NCBI RefSeq assembly: GCF_000002985.6
Contig: NC_003284.9
Location: 2,108,001-2,172,000 of the forward strand
Direction of reading: 5' to 3'
From: Caenorhabditis elegans
Lineage: Eukaryota > Nematoda > Chromadorea > Rhabditida > Rhabditidae
DNA: 64,000 bases
Shown: one piece after another, positions 49,576 to 60,379 of the stretch
Numbering within the stretch: position 1 is the first letter of the stretch
Layout: the number at the start of each line of letters is the position of its first letter
Made by a program: the position numbers and the translations under genes
The notes under the pieces: generated by a model
Told to the model about the DNA's origin: nothing
Database searches by the model: none
The model's input: only the letters and a program-made list of their open reading frames with translations

Positions 49576-52500
49576 ATTCCTAAATTCACTTCTGATCTAG
49601 CACCCATCTGCATGAAATCATTTCTCAATAATTCTATTTAAATGTCCATTATTCATTCAAGTTTTGTACCAGATAACAAATTGATTTTTCTTATCACCAT
49701 GGCCATCTTGGAACGCAACATTCTCGAAAAAAAGTTATAGAGGCGTGAGATCCACTTAAGTTTTTTTGCAATTCGATGTTCATCGTACAAACGCATTAAT
49801 AGCAGCAGCTAAAACGTATGACCTCTTAAAGTTCTATCGGCCTTGAACACCTCTGCCTGCAGCAGTGCGTCAAGCGCAACCGCAGCCGCTTTTGACGCCC
49901 CAAGAATTTCCAGGAAGAAGGTGTGATTGTGTGTATTTTTCGCATGCGTGTGTACCGCGAAAAGATTGACTATCATGCCGGCCCGTGATCAAGTAATGAG
50001 CGTAATTCGCTATCATAATACGACTGCTATCAAAACGTACATAATCATTTAGCCTCCGCGGAATTTTCAAGGGAATGCTTATGATGACGCTTATGATAAG
50101 ACACCGACAAGAAAAGTGGGAGTGATCGTGTGAAGATAGTCGAATGAAACAAGGTAATCTATTAAATCATGTTGGTTTCAAACCAAACTTCTCACTAATT
50201 ATGGTTAAAAATTCAAAAAATAGCTAACCTTGTTATCTCCTCAACGCTTCAAATCAAACTAGGTACATTATTAAATTCTTTGAAGCAAAATTTTGATCTC
50301 CGAACTAATGCGTCCATCCTTTCTCTTCTCAAGAAATAAACAATGTTGCGTAATTCTTCTCACTCTCATTCGAGAACCAGTCCTACTTCCGATGGTGAAA
50401 ACGAAAGGATCATTCCAGGGCCATGGATACCGTGTTAGCAATCGATGTGGAAATTGGAGTCAGAAGCGCGTACTAATATCTTTTTCCAGTCCCGTTTTCT
50501 AGACGAAGTGATGTGGAAAATTGAACAAAGTGCGGCTACCGTTGATTACTTCGGTTTTTTAATGAATAAAGAAGGTTATTAAAATCTTGAAAATTCTTAC
50601 TTTGGAGATCTCTGTTCGGATAAATTTAACACATTTTATTTTTATTTAAAGAATAATTTTGAAATGCGTATTGCGCAACATATTTGACACTAAAAATATC
50701 TCGTAGCAAAAACTACAGTAATTCTTTAACTCGTTACTGTAGCGCTAGTGTCGATTTACGAACTCAATGTTTGAAATAAAAACATTACAAAGAAACAAAA
50801 GACAATGGATCATCGCTGTCACCTTTAAAGATGAAATTCGTTTCAAAAACCGACCCCGTTAATACATAGACATTTAAAGAAGTACTGTAATTTTCGCTAC
50901 AAGATATTTTTTATTAGCGAAATACGCATTTTTGAAATTTCGTCTCCACCGTAATAACCATAAAATATAAACATTCGCAACAATAATGAAAATGCAATTT
51001 CACCTTAAAAAAAATGAGATCGTGTGATTGGGAATATATATATATAAATAGTAAACAAGCATTAAAAAAATTATCACCAAAAATCAAGAAAATCTGTAAC
51101 TATTGGAACATTTTCCCCATTCTCCCCTTCGCGTTTTTTTTTACTAAAGTCCCCCTAAACAAGTGAAGCTGATGTTGCCGAAAAGCGAGGATAACAACCA
51201 ATAATTAGCCTAATTTGGAGAAGTGAGATTTGTGGTGAATGTAATGAATGTGAATCATCATCCAAATACAATTTTGTCCCTTTACAGTAAGCAGTTAGTT
51301 TAAATGATGAAGACATGCAAGAATGTAAATGAGACGGGTGAGGTCAGCGATGAAAGCAAAATTTTAACTGATTTGAAACTTTTTGGGTGAGTCTTATTGT
51401 TAGAGATAGCATGGAAAATGAAATATATTGAAGTATACAATTCTTTAAAAAAGATAAATTGAAAAGTTATGATTTCATTAATAAATGCTACACTTTTTGG
51501 TTTTTCAAATCTGACATTGTAAGAGTACATGGTTTATAATTAATGAAAACAAACAAATACAGTTTTGGTCAAATGTACTTTATTCATCGTAAGATCCAAA
51601 CGACCAATATATGTTAAAATAAGACCGCTGCGACAAGGAAAAGCTCACCGAAATTGAAGATTTTAACTACAATTTGACTCTTCTTGTTCAAAATTCTGAA
51701 CCGCCGTAAAATTTTTTTGAGATTTTTTAAAAAGTTTTATTACGAAATTGGGTATTTTTTAGGCCATTTTGGAAAGCAAAGTCTCAGATTTCGATACTTC
51801 TTCTTTAATGCTGCGAGCTTTCTGATGGGCATGCCTGTACATTTTGTCGCAGATTAATTGTGTATTTGAAATCAAATCATTTGAAATTATGAAAAAAAAT
51901 CATGTAGTGAATTTGACTTTTTCTAGAAAATCTAATGTTTCTTTAACTACCAAACGTAGTTGGTTGCACTTTTTCTAAAAACTCAATGCAACACAAAACG
52001 GATAAAATATGATTATTACCCAACCAATTTGATAAATTTTACGCTACAAGAGATTTTTTTCAAACAACTTGTGAAAAAACTAATGAGCAGTGTAAAGCCA
52101 ATTTAGGACATTACTGTTAGAAATACGGCAGTATAATTGAAAAAGTCATGAATTATTAATGTGATTCAGGAAAAAATAAAATTCATCCACAGTGACGATA
52201 CGTAATGTTTGAGACCAGGCGGAATAAATAACATAACTAAAGCTTAAAGAGAAATCATTTGGATAATTGATTAAAATAAACTGGATGTGAAATTGATATG
52301 GTCACAACACATAACTACTTACAATACCATATAAACAGAATAACATAACAGAACATAAAAAAAGAAGATTACGACGATCACTGGAAGCTGGTAGTGTTGT
52401 CGGTGGTTGGAAAAGGAGAAGCAGAAGCCGAAGCCTCGTGGCGTCTGTTGCCCACAGATCGGCTTATGATTGCTTATGAGATATCGGGCTGATATTGTGG

Positions 52501-55094
52501 GATTGTGGACATTTCGAGAAGAGGATGAATCGAAACTTGAAACCATTTCACATTATTTGTTATCAATGGGAATCATTCCGGCATTTCGCTTTCGGTTTGC
52601 AATCTGATGACGGTTTGGAGAAACATATAAGTTCCGGGAGGGAAGAGATCTAAATTCAAATATTATAAAAATTATTATGTATATTTCATCAAAAGTTTCA
52701 ACAATTTATAAACGTTAAAGGCAAAAATGAAATTTGTAAAAATTAAAGTGATGATGTAAAAAATTATGTACATTTGCAAGAAATCAAATATTAAACATGC
52801 TTGTTTGTTTTAAATTGCTGGGTTTTCAATTGACCTTATGTTTTCAGGAAGGTTTTTGAATTCATCAATTTTCCAAAATACGTATCCTCCAGAATCTTTT
52901 ATTAGTTTTGCAACCTTACGGACGAATCGAAAATTAGCCATTCAATTTATTTTTTTTTTTGTGACCTACATTCTTCCCGCTTGTGCTGTGGTCCTCTTGT
53001 ATTCACCGCTCCTCATATTATTTTCACTAATAAATTATCTTATTATTTACAATTATGAGGGCACAACATTTAGTTCTGCAACCTCTGATAGTCTTGCACT
53101 GAATGTCTGCCATACCTGAGAAACGTTGCCGAAACTTCAGCAAATTTGTCATTATTTGGGTGAATTTAACTTGAAGCGTTCAATTTATTGACTATATCAA
53201 ATTAAGTTTTTTTCATAAAATTGGTAGCTTTTCAAATTTATAGTGTAGTTGAAAGAATAGCTTTGCAGCCTCTATTAGACTCGCACCCCTACGGATCAAT
53301 CAGATATTTGTCTTGCATGCAAAACTAATAGAGAGTTTTGTTTTCGAATTAACAGTTCCCAAACTCAATTTTTCTAGCAAATCCCACTCATCCCTTTGTA
53401 TCGTTAACTTTTTTCCCAGCCTATCTATTCCAATTATCATCTGTTGCTTATTACTTCTGCACTTTCAGATCACAAAACTAATGCAGAATAATAAACAAAG
53501 ATCCTGAGATTATACTGATCAGAAAACAGGATAATAATTTCACTTTCAAGTTGACTGGTCTACCTAGAAGCTCAAAAATCACTCTGGAAACTAATTTTAT
53601 CCAAATTGAAATATACTTTTTCATTAATTATTTATCAAGTTCGTATCAAATATTACATTAAAAGTCGTGTTCCTTGTAATTCTTTTTTTTCCAGAAGCTG
53701 CAATTTCTTGAAGACAACTAAGCGGAAATTAACCACTGGCACGTCATACAGGCCGTTGCTCAAGTACACAATGTTATAATTAACTTCGTTTGACTCATTT
53801 GGCATTCAAGACAGCATACTATATGCATTTTCTGACGACTAGCTCATCAGCTCTTCAAAATTCTACTGGCCAAACTTCGTGTCATTCTTGTCTGGCAAAA
53901 TCTACATTTTTTAATCAAAAAGTAAATGAAATCGGATGAAAACATTATACGGATGCTTCCCTGTCTAACATTTCCAACCCTAAATTGAAAATTGGAACCA
54001 TTCACATTTGCGTCGTTTTTCTCTTAATTCCGAATAGTCATCTAACTATAGTCGGACGAGTCATCTATAGAACTTCACTCATTAAGTGTTCCACTTCGTC
54101 TCATTTGGACATTATTTTTATTTTTTTGAATTTCGAAGCTAATGTTTTTCTCTAATAAAAAATGATGTTTGAAAATGGATAATGAATGTTCGCGGCATTT
54201 TAATACTAATATACAGTACAGTATTGTAATTTCAAAGAGGGTCTTATAGATTTTTGATGTTTTGGTTTAGAAAATAATATTTATAAAATTTCCATTTCAA
54301 AACTTTACAGAAAAGGTGAGGATTTACCAAAAAAAACCATAAGCACATACACTTTTTAGTCAAGTATTTTTCATAGGTGGTCACTTTATAATTTTCATCC
54401 GTTTTTTTCTCCTTTCATTTCAATTATGTAACCTAAAATTTGGAAGTCGATTTTCATAGGTTTCCCATTTAACTATTTACAATCCCATAATACACGAATT
54501 TCTTAAAATTTGATGATTTTTTTTAAAACAGAAAAATGGCTTTTGATGTTCGGTCAGTGCACTTTTTCTTCAAAAATAACATTTGAATAAAAATTTCCTC
54601 TTAATGACTGTCAACTTTCATAATAATTTATTGGGAGCTGTAAAGCTAAAATTTTATGTAATAATTTCTGCCTTGATGAATTTAATTACATAATAGCTCA
54701 GAGTTTCTCAACTCTTGATAAAATGTATAACCAAATCGGTGAACATCGACTAGTAAAAGTTCCAATAACCAGACAATGTTGTGTTGCCCTGTCTGAAGAA
54801 TTACACTTTGATGATCATATATTCCTGGAATTCAATTCCCCAGCTCCATAGTTCAGTTGTTTTCATTCGAGAGACTTCGGAGCATTCTTTTTCTCGCAGG
54901 CAACTCATCAAAAATAATAATGAAAGCTGTAGTAACAACATTCTAATTACGGATCCTTGTGGGCGTATCCCCGCAGTAGCACATCTCTCACATTTTCCCG
55001 TAAACCATCAACTCTAGAAATCTTCTATTTTTCTCGTCTCAGCTCATTGGCTCAATCAGAATCTTTCGATTTCACGTATATGATTGGCTCAGCG

Positions 55095-55130
55095 CTCGAA
55101 GAAATTTGTTAGGGGGCGGGGCTTGATTTA
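55095..55130 (+). promoter_or_regulatory. GC-box-like element upstream of pdf-2
   Basis: gggggcggggc, a KLF/Sp1-type GC box, lies about 270 bp upstream of the pdf-2 ATG, with a gattggct CCAAT-like word just before. Assignment as promoter is by position. Confidence 0.35.
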
Positions 55131-55383
55131 CATGATTCTCATATTTTCCCCTTATTCATTCACAAAGGTTTATTCTGAAAATCATTTTTTTTTTCATTTT
55201 TCACCTTAGCGTACTTTTTTATTACGAAAAAGTTTTTGGCATGTTACATGCATGAGTCAAATGATGAAAAACTACTGGATAAGAAACTTTTTTCAAATTT
55301 TCCTGCTCATTAGCCGCCCCCTCGGGATCGTTTTTTGTTGCATCGTGTTGCATCAGGTCATCTCAACTTGCTACTTTTTCCAG

Positions 55384-55767
55384 ATGAGCTCTCGAATTTC
55401 GGTCTCCCTATTGCTGCTTGCTGTAGTGGCAACCATGTTCTTCACAGCCAATGTTGTTGATGCGACCCCAAGATCACAAGGAAACATGGTAAGTATGATA
55501 CGATGGAAGAAAAACAAATATTTGAACAACAAATATTTTAAAACAAATTCAGATGCGTTACGGCAACTCTCTTCCAGCGTACGCCCCACATGTCTTATAC
55601 CGTTTTTACAACTCAAGACAGGTGCTCACTACTTTCGTACTTTCAGAATTCAATAATCTGAAAATTTACAGTTTGCTCCAATAAACAAGAGAAACAACGC
55701 CGAAGTAGTGAACCATATTCTCAAAAATTTTGGAGCTCTGGATCGACTTGGAGACGTTGGCAAGTAA
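55384..55767 (+). CDS. pdf-2: PDF-type neuropeptide precursor
   Basis: Three exons, 55384-55488, 55553-55621 and 55672-55767, give an 89-aa precursor. Residues 1-27 are a signal peptide (SVSLLLLAVVATMFF core). After a short propeptide a dibasic KR site releases the C-terminal peptide, which begins NNAEVVNHILKNFG and ends with Gly-Lys before the stop. The Gly is the amide donor after the Lys is trimmed. This is the pigment-dispersing-factor peptide of C. elegans pdf-2 (nlp-37), a ligand of the PDFR-1 receptor that modulates locomotion and arousal. The ATG sits directly behind a tttttccag acceptor, which suggests trans-splicing. Poly(A) signals AATAAA occur near 56033 and 56052. A second acceptor at 55646 would lead to an early stop. 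Confidence 0.95.
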
Positions 55768-57108
55768 AAGTGCACACGGATCTGATAATTTCTAAAAGCA
55801 CTTGTAGTTGAACACTTATTCACTTTTGAAAGTTGGCATAGTTTTTGAGACCTGAACAATTGCCAATTCTATGTTTACTTTTGCATTCCATAATATATTT
55901 TTCACCATTCTCTCAAATTCTCTGATTCTGACTGAGGCTACCACAAAACCGATTTATTCTTTGCTTTAATCGATATTTTCGTACAACTGTGCTGATTCTT
56001 TATGTCACCTGTGACACCGAAACCTGTTGAAAATAAAATGCTACTTGTTCAATAAACGCTTATTCAGTTGATTTTCGTTGTGCTGCAAAAGGAAAGACAT
56101 ACGGAAAAATGCAAAGTTTCGACAGGAACTCAATTCGTTAAAAATTGGCAATGGAGAAATTGCCTGTGAGAAAATTATTAAATATCCAAATAAAACGATT
56201 CTAAAAATTCTCGAAATGTTTTTTATTTTAAAGGTGGAGTAGCGCCAGTGTGGAACATGTTAAAAACTACACCTATGGTGAAAAAAACATTTCAAAATTT
56301 TTCAAAATTTTTAATTATTATATTTGCCTTGAAAGAATATGAAAGAATTTTAAACATTTTCCTTATTGTCGTAGTCCGCCAATAACACACTGACAAATTT
56401 GTTTATTGAGCAGTTGAAATGTAGTAGTTAACAATTTTTCAGATCACTGTTTCAGATAAATAGGTTCTGTAAAAAGTGGCTCAGAAATGTTTTTTTTTAC
56501 ATTTAAACTTGATTTTAAGATGCCGTGTAAACCTAAAAACAACTCGAGATGTTTTCTAGAAATTTTAATTTTCAGAAAAGAAACCATTTTTTCAGCAAGC
56601 TTTCTGAAAAAAAAACTCCTGCAATTTTCCTATTTCTAGGCACTTTTAAAATTATCAAAATCTGCAAAAACTCACAATTTGAGTATTTTCACGAGATTCT
56701 GAAGTAGTCAAGACAAAAACAAAATTAAATTGATGGAGTTTTCCTGTCTGTGAATCTCCATTTAGTTCTCACGTTTTACTGAAAAATTTTTTTCGAGAAT
56801 GCATAATGCACAAACCAAAAAAATTTTCTGCTCCTGTTCTGAGTTTCACAGAATTCCTAAAGACACACAATGTGCTAAAACCATACTAACCAGAGATAAC
56901 TGCAAAATATCCCAGAGATGTTTCAAAGGTGAATGAACAGCTGCTTCTCCGCCACGTAAGATATAAGATTAATCAAAAACTAAAAAAAAAGGTAGGTCAG
57001 GTGTCCCTCAACGAGACTTTCGAGAAAAGCAGATCTGTGATTAATTGAGAAGTGCGAAATTTTCCGTTCCGCGGTCCCATAGCTTTAGTCTTATTGTATC
57101 GGAGAAGT
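55768..57108. other. Spacer between pdf-2 and the S1-like gene
   Basis: Holds the pdf-2 3' UTR to about 56060 and a family A terminal fragment at 56230-56300. Nothing else recognised. Confidence 0.5.
56230..56300. repeat. Family A repeat, left terminal fragment
   Basis: aaaggtggagtagcgccagtgtgg followed by ttaaaaactacacctatggt (shown as two blocks). Only one terminus is present. Confidence 0.6.
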
Positions 57109-57914
57109 ATGCAGTCTCCTTCATCAAACATTTTATTCTATATTCTAGCAGTATTCCTCTTTTCTGTCACTGACTCATTGAACTTTTTATCAGGAAATTT
57201 GACGGAAGCAGAGAACTTAGAGAGATTAGCCACATGTGGAAGTAGCCAGCAGTGAGTAAATCTCATTTTGGTAATTTCACTATAAATTTTTGTTTCAGGA
57301 AAGCAAACGAGTATGGTGGAATATTTTTGAAAGACGAAACTAGTTCACATTTTCGGAAATATCTTATCGCTCTTTCGTCTAGACATTTAGTTCTAAACCC
57401 TGGCTCAAAAACATTAGGCTTCATTTACAAGAAAGAAGAATGTCGAAATAAGTAATTAATAATTAATAACAGTATAAAATATATAATGTTTGATTCAGCA
57501 TACAAAAATTCAAAATCAACTCAAACCAGCATTGGCCGGGGAAACTCAATCATGAGAAAACGGTAACTTAAAAAAGTAACAATTTTAGATAGTCGCAGTA
57601 CTTTTTTCAGGCGTATTACATTGGTTCATGTGAAGAAGACTCTCCACGTGGTTTTGTAATAGTTGAGCACAAGTTACATTTACCGGATATCTACTCACCT
57701 CACTGTTTACCGGGTCAGTTGAACAAAATTGCCGAATTAATACATTTCAGACTACCTGGGAGTTGTTTTTGTTAAGATGAAGTACCGAGTACTTGTTCAA
57801 AACCGCTCCTATTGTGCTACAATGACCAAGAAAACACTCGGGAAATCATATCAATTTTTTAAAATTACCAGTAAAAAAGTGGTGAAAATTCAGTTTACCT
57901 ATCATAATATTTGA
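57109..57914 (+). CDS. Truncated secreted S1-protease-like (DUF316-like) protein, last exon repeat-derived
   Basis: Five exons, 57109-57251, 57299-57451, 57499-57562, 57611-57713 and 57751-57914, are phase-consistent and give 208 aa. Residues 1-23 are a signal peptide (ILFYILAVFLFSV core). SGNLTEAENLERLATCG resembles the start of nematode DUF316 proteins; LIALSSRHLVLNPG matches the strand where trypsins carry the catalytic His, but no TAAHC-type His is seen. IYSPHCLPG resembles the conserved CLP block. The family normally continues for another 100 or more residues to the catalytic Ser region. Here exon 5 instead runs into a family A repeat and stops at 57912. It is therefore either a truncated pseudogene or a gene that has taken up a repeat as its C-terminus. 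It is unlikely to be an active protease. Family assignment is moderate. Confidence 0.5.
57785..57910. repeat. Family A repeat overlapping the last exon of the S1-like gene
   Basis: The blocks taccgagtacttgttcaaaa and ctattgtgctacaatgacca are the left terminus of family A. They lie inside the last exon and supply most of its codons. Confidence 0.65.
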
Positions 57915-58024
57915 AGTCAACCAACAATTGTGTTTCTAAAAATTGTATATTTTAATTGCGTTGCAACATGTTTTATTAGAGCAATCTACGGAGTTGAGCC
58001 TGCCGCATAGCTCAAAATTATATT

Positions 58025-58265
58025 TTAAGAGGATTAAAGGACGATCCGTTCTTCAAGTGCAATGCACTGCGGATTTGGGATTTAGGTAAACTGCCTGGTG
58101 GTGATCCCACTGAGCTGTAATTTAAGCCACGTCCTAGCCGGGGACTGTGGCCGATAATCCAGTCGTGGATTGCTCCACTTCCCAATAGAGGCTGGGTGAA
58201 CCTAGGGGGTGAGGCCGGACTTGAACTAGTGACCTCCAGATTGCTAGCGGCCACCACTACCCACA
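58025..58265 (-). repeat. tRNA-derived SINE-like repeat, copy 2
   Basis: Closely similar to 17580-17838 along its whole length, including the tRNA-like head with AGTTCAAGTCC and the CTTTAATCC tail. The A-box end is more eroded than in copy 1. Confidence 0.65.
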
Positions 58266-58445
58266 GGTAAAGCGCGGTTCATGTATTATACACCCAAATG
58301 TATAATACACGATTAATACACAAACCGCGACCGTACAATACACGAATCGCTTTTCGCGGCGAGACCATGAGCGCGAGTTGTGTATAATTCATATAAAATA
58401 CATGAATAATTTTTGAATAATACATGCAACGCACATGAAGATATT
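58266..58445. repeat. Cluster of TATTATACA-type palindromes
   Basis: gtattataca and tgtataatac form a 10-bp inverted repeat with a 6-base loop at about 58280-58307. Variants (ataatacacg, gtgtataatt, aataatacatg) recur to 58430, interleaved with two GC-rich words (ccgcgacc, cgcggcgag). Confidence 0.55.
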
Positions 58446-59195
58446 TGAATTATCGATTTTCAATTTGTAACATTTTCTCATTGCTTTTCTCTCATTTTCA
58501 CGGTTTTTTTTCTATTTTTTCTTCATTTTTTATGTTATTAATTTTTATTTTAACAAATACTCAACAAATTTATCATCTGGCTACATTATTTCCCATTCAA
58601 ACACTCACCATTCATTATTAAAATTTTAAAATAGCTTAAGAATATATAAATGTCCATTTAGTTGTGCCCAGCGACTTTTTTTTGAAGTAAAGCATATTAC
58701 CTAGTCTTTCATAACGTCAACTGTCAAAAAATAAAACTTTTGCCGCAAAATCACAAAAAGATCTGTATTTTCTACCCGTTCACCCTCCAAAATCCTATGT
58801 TCTCCTTGCTTGAAGGTAAAAACACCACAAATCGGTTTGGGCCATGTGTACGACGCGTGCTCTTCATTAAAAGCATAAATTAACTGTTGTAATTAATATC
58901 TCTATTCCTTGACAGTCTCAAATTCTACTAAATCTTCTTTAAGATGATTGGTCCCCAAAAAACATTGTGTCTTGTTGTAGGGGGTTGTAAAGATCTATTC
59001 GAGAAAATGTCCCACAGGATAGGATAATCATAACAGTGCAGCAGTACGTATCGTACGTGTAGATACCTTCACAATAGAGCTAATGTTTGAATTTATAGGT
59101 CATTGGGTTGTAAATATGTGTCTCTTTATGGGGAGGGTGGCGATGTGTTGGCAGCTAAATGTATCGTATATCCCTTCTTCAAAATAAGAATTAGA
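58446..59195. other. Spacer, nothing recognised
   Basis: AT-rich sequence between the palindrome cluster and the first retrotransposon fragment. No gene or clear repeat boundary was seen. Confidence 0.4.
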
Positions 59196-59269
59196 TTATG
59201 AGAGTTTGAGGGAATATGAAAAAAAAAGATGAGAGGATTTGAAAAATAATAACTTTGAAACACTAGAGC

Positions 59270-59625
59270 CTATCAGTTTCCTGGGAAAGAGGTAGAAAGT
59301 TTGTGAAAAACAGATACTTTTTGTGAAAAACTTATACGGTCTAAGATTTCCAGACGCTCTTGTACTTCTTGAAGAGAAGACCAAATTAAGACCGCGTCGT
59401 CCGAAAATTCCAGTCTTCTTATGTGCCTGCCTTCCGCTGACAATGAGTCTACTTGACGAACCCCGGTGCAGAGGTTGACTTTGATCTTCAATATCGTAAA
59501 CTGTGATTGCTGATTGAGCTGGAATTCGTTGCACTTTCCAATGAGCATGGCGAGGCTCTGGATGTTGAATCCGCTTTGACTTGGCACGCGGCACTTCCAA
59601 CACAAATGCACCTCCCACGCTCGCC
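59270..59625 (-). mobile_element. Non-LTR reverse transcriptase fragment (palm motif)
   Basis: A minus-strand frame contains GVRQVDSLSA followed directly by EGRHIRRLEFSDDAVLIW and a helical LQEVQERLEIL. GVRQGDxLS and H.LRFADDIVLI are successive RT motifs that are normally separated by about 50 residues. The fragment has therefore lost the intervening part, and the catalytic FADD reads FSDD. It resembles RTE/CR1-type non-LTR elements. It is separate from the element at 60380-62275. Confidence 0.6.
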
Positions 59626-60379
59626 AATAATTTTCAGATGTTTTATTTTTATGTTAAATTTAAAGTTAAAGAAGTGAAGAAGCGTTTTTGACAGTTTTTG
59701 TAGCATATAAAAATTTTCTGTGTCGACACTGGCGCCTAGCAAGAACCTTTGAATGTTTCATGAATTCAACTTTGCGAAATTTTTCTCAGTTTTTTTGGTT
59801 TCACGAGGCGTAACGACCCACAAAAACATCCGAGCTAAATTTTTTATAAAAATTCTGAAAAGTCAGGTCAAAACGTGCCAAAAAGTACTAAAATGAATTT
59901 TTCTACATACTGCTGCCGCCGCTCACATCCATCTTTCTGGCGACTGAGTCATTCAAGACTTTAACTACTGCCACATTCCATAACAAAAATACCATGACAG
60001 AAATTTTTTGAATTTTTGTTCTTAAAGAATCTCTAGACCAAGAGCATTCTTTGAACTATAAAAACTTGTAAGAAACTTGATGGATTCGTCGAAAAAAATG
60101 TAGAACTCCCGCAGAATGCCAACTTGCGTGCCATCAAGATCGTGATCTCAAAAGTTCTGAAGGCCTGCAGCGATGCGGATGCGGATGGGGATATTTTAAA
60201 AATTCAAAACGTTAATCTGGTCAGTATTTTATGGAGAACAAAACTTGTACAAATTGAGGTAATAACTTTCTCCACACGGGAAGCTATAGAGCCGCGAACG
60301 TGTTACCATACTTATGGCGCACCCTGTAGGTGTCTGCCTTTTGTTCAGAATACTCAAGAACATTTTGCCCAGAATAGGC

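Larger units (their letters stand above)
41253..55240. other. 14-kb gene-poor spacer
   Basis: No gene with splice and homology support was found on either strand. The AT-rich sequence holds G-runs (42837-42848, 43648-43661), a CA microsatellite (43399-43417), a tRNA-like repeat (about 44590-44745), CGGCAA-type palindromic repeats (41666-41880, 44887-44965, 46784-46850) and two copies of a further repeat (48225-48500, 49440-49575). A frame at 52838-53119 is hydrophobic but isolated. Confidence 0.45.

Noticed and set aside
52838..53119. A hydrophobic 93-codon plus-strand frame resembling a membrane protein fragment
   Set aside because: Isolated, no neighbouring exons in phase, hydrophobicity explained by T-rich DNA.
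58018..58257. A minus-strand 79-codon frame
   Set aside because: It lies across the SINE-like repeat and is not a gene.
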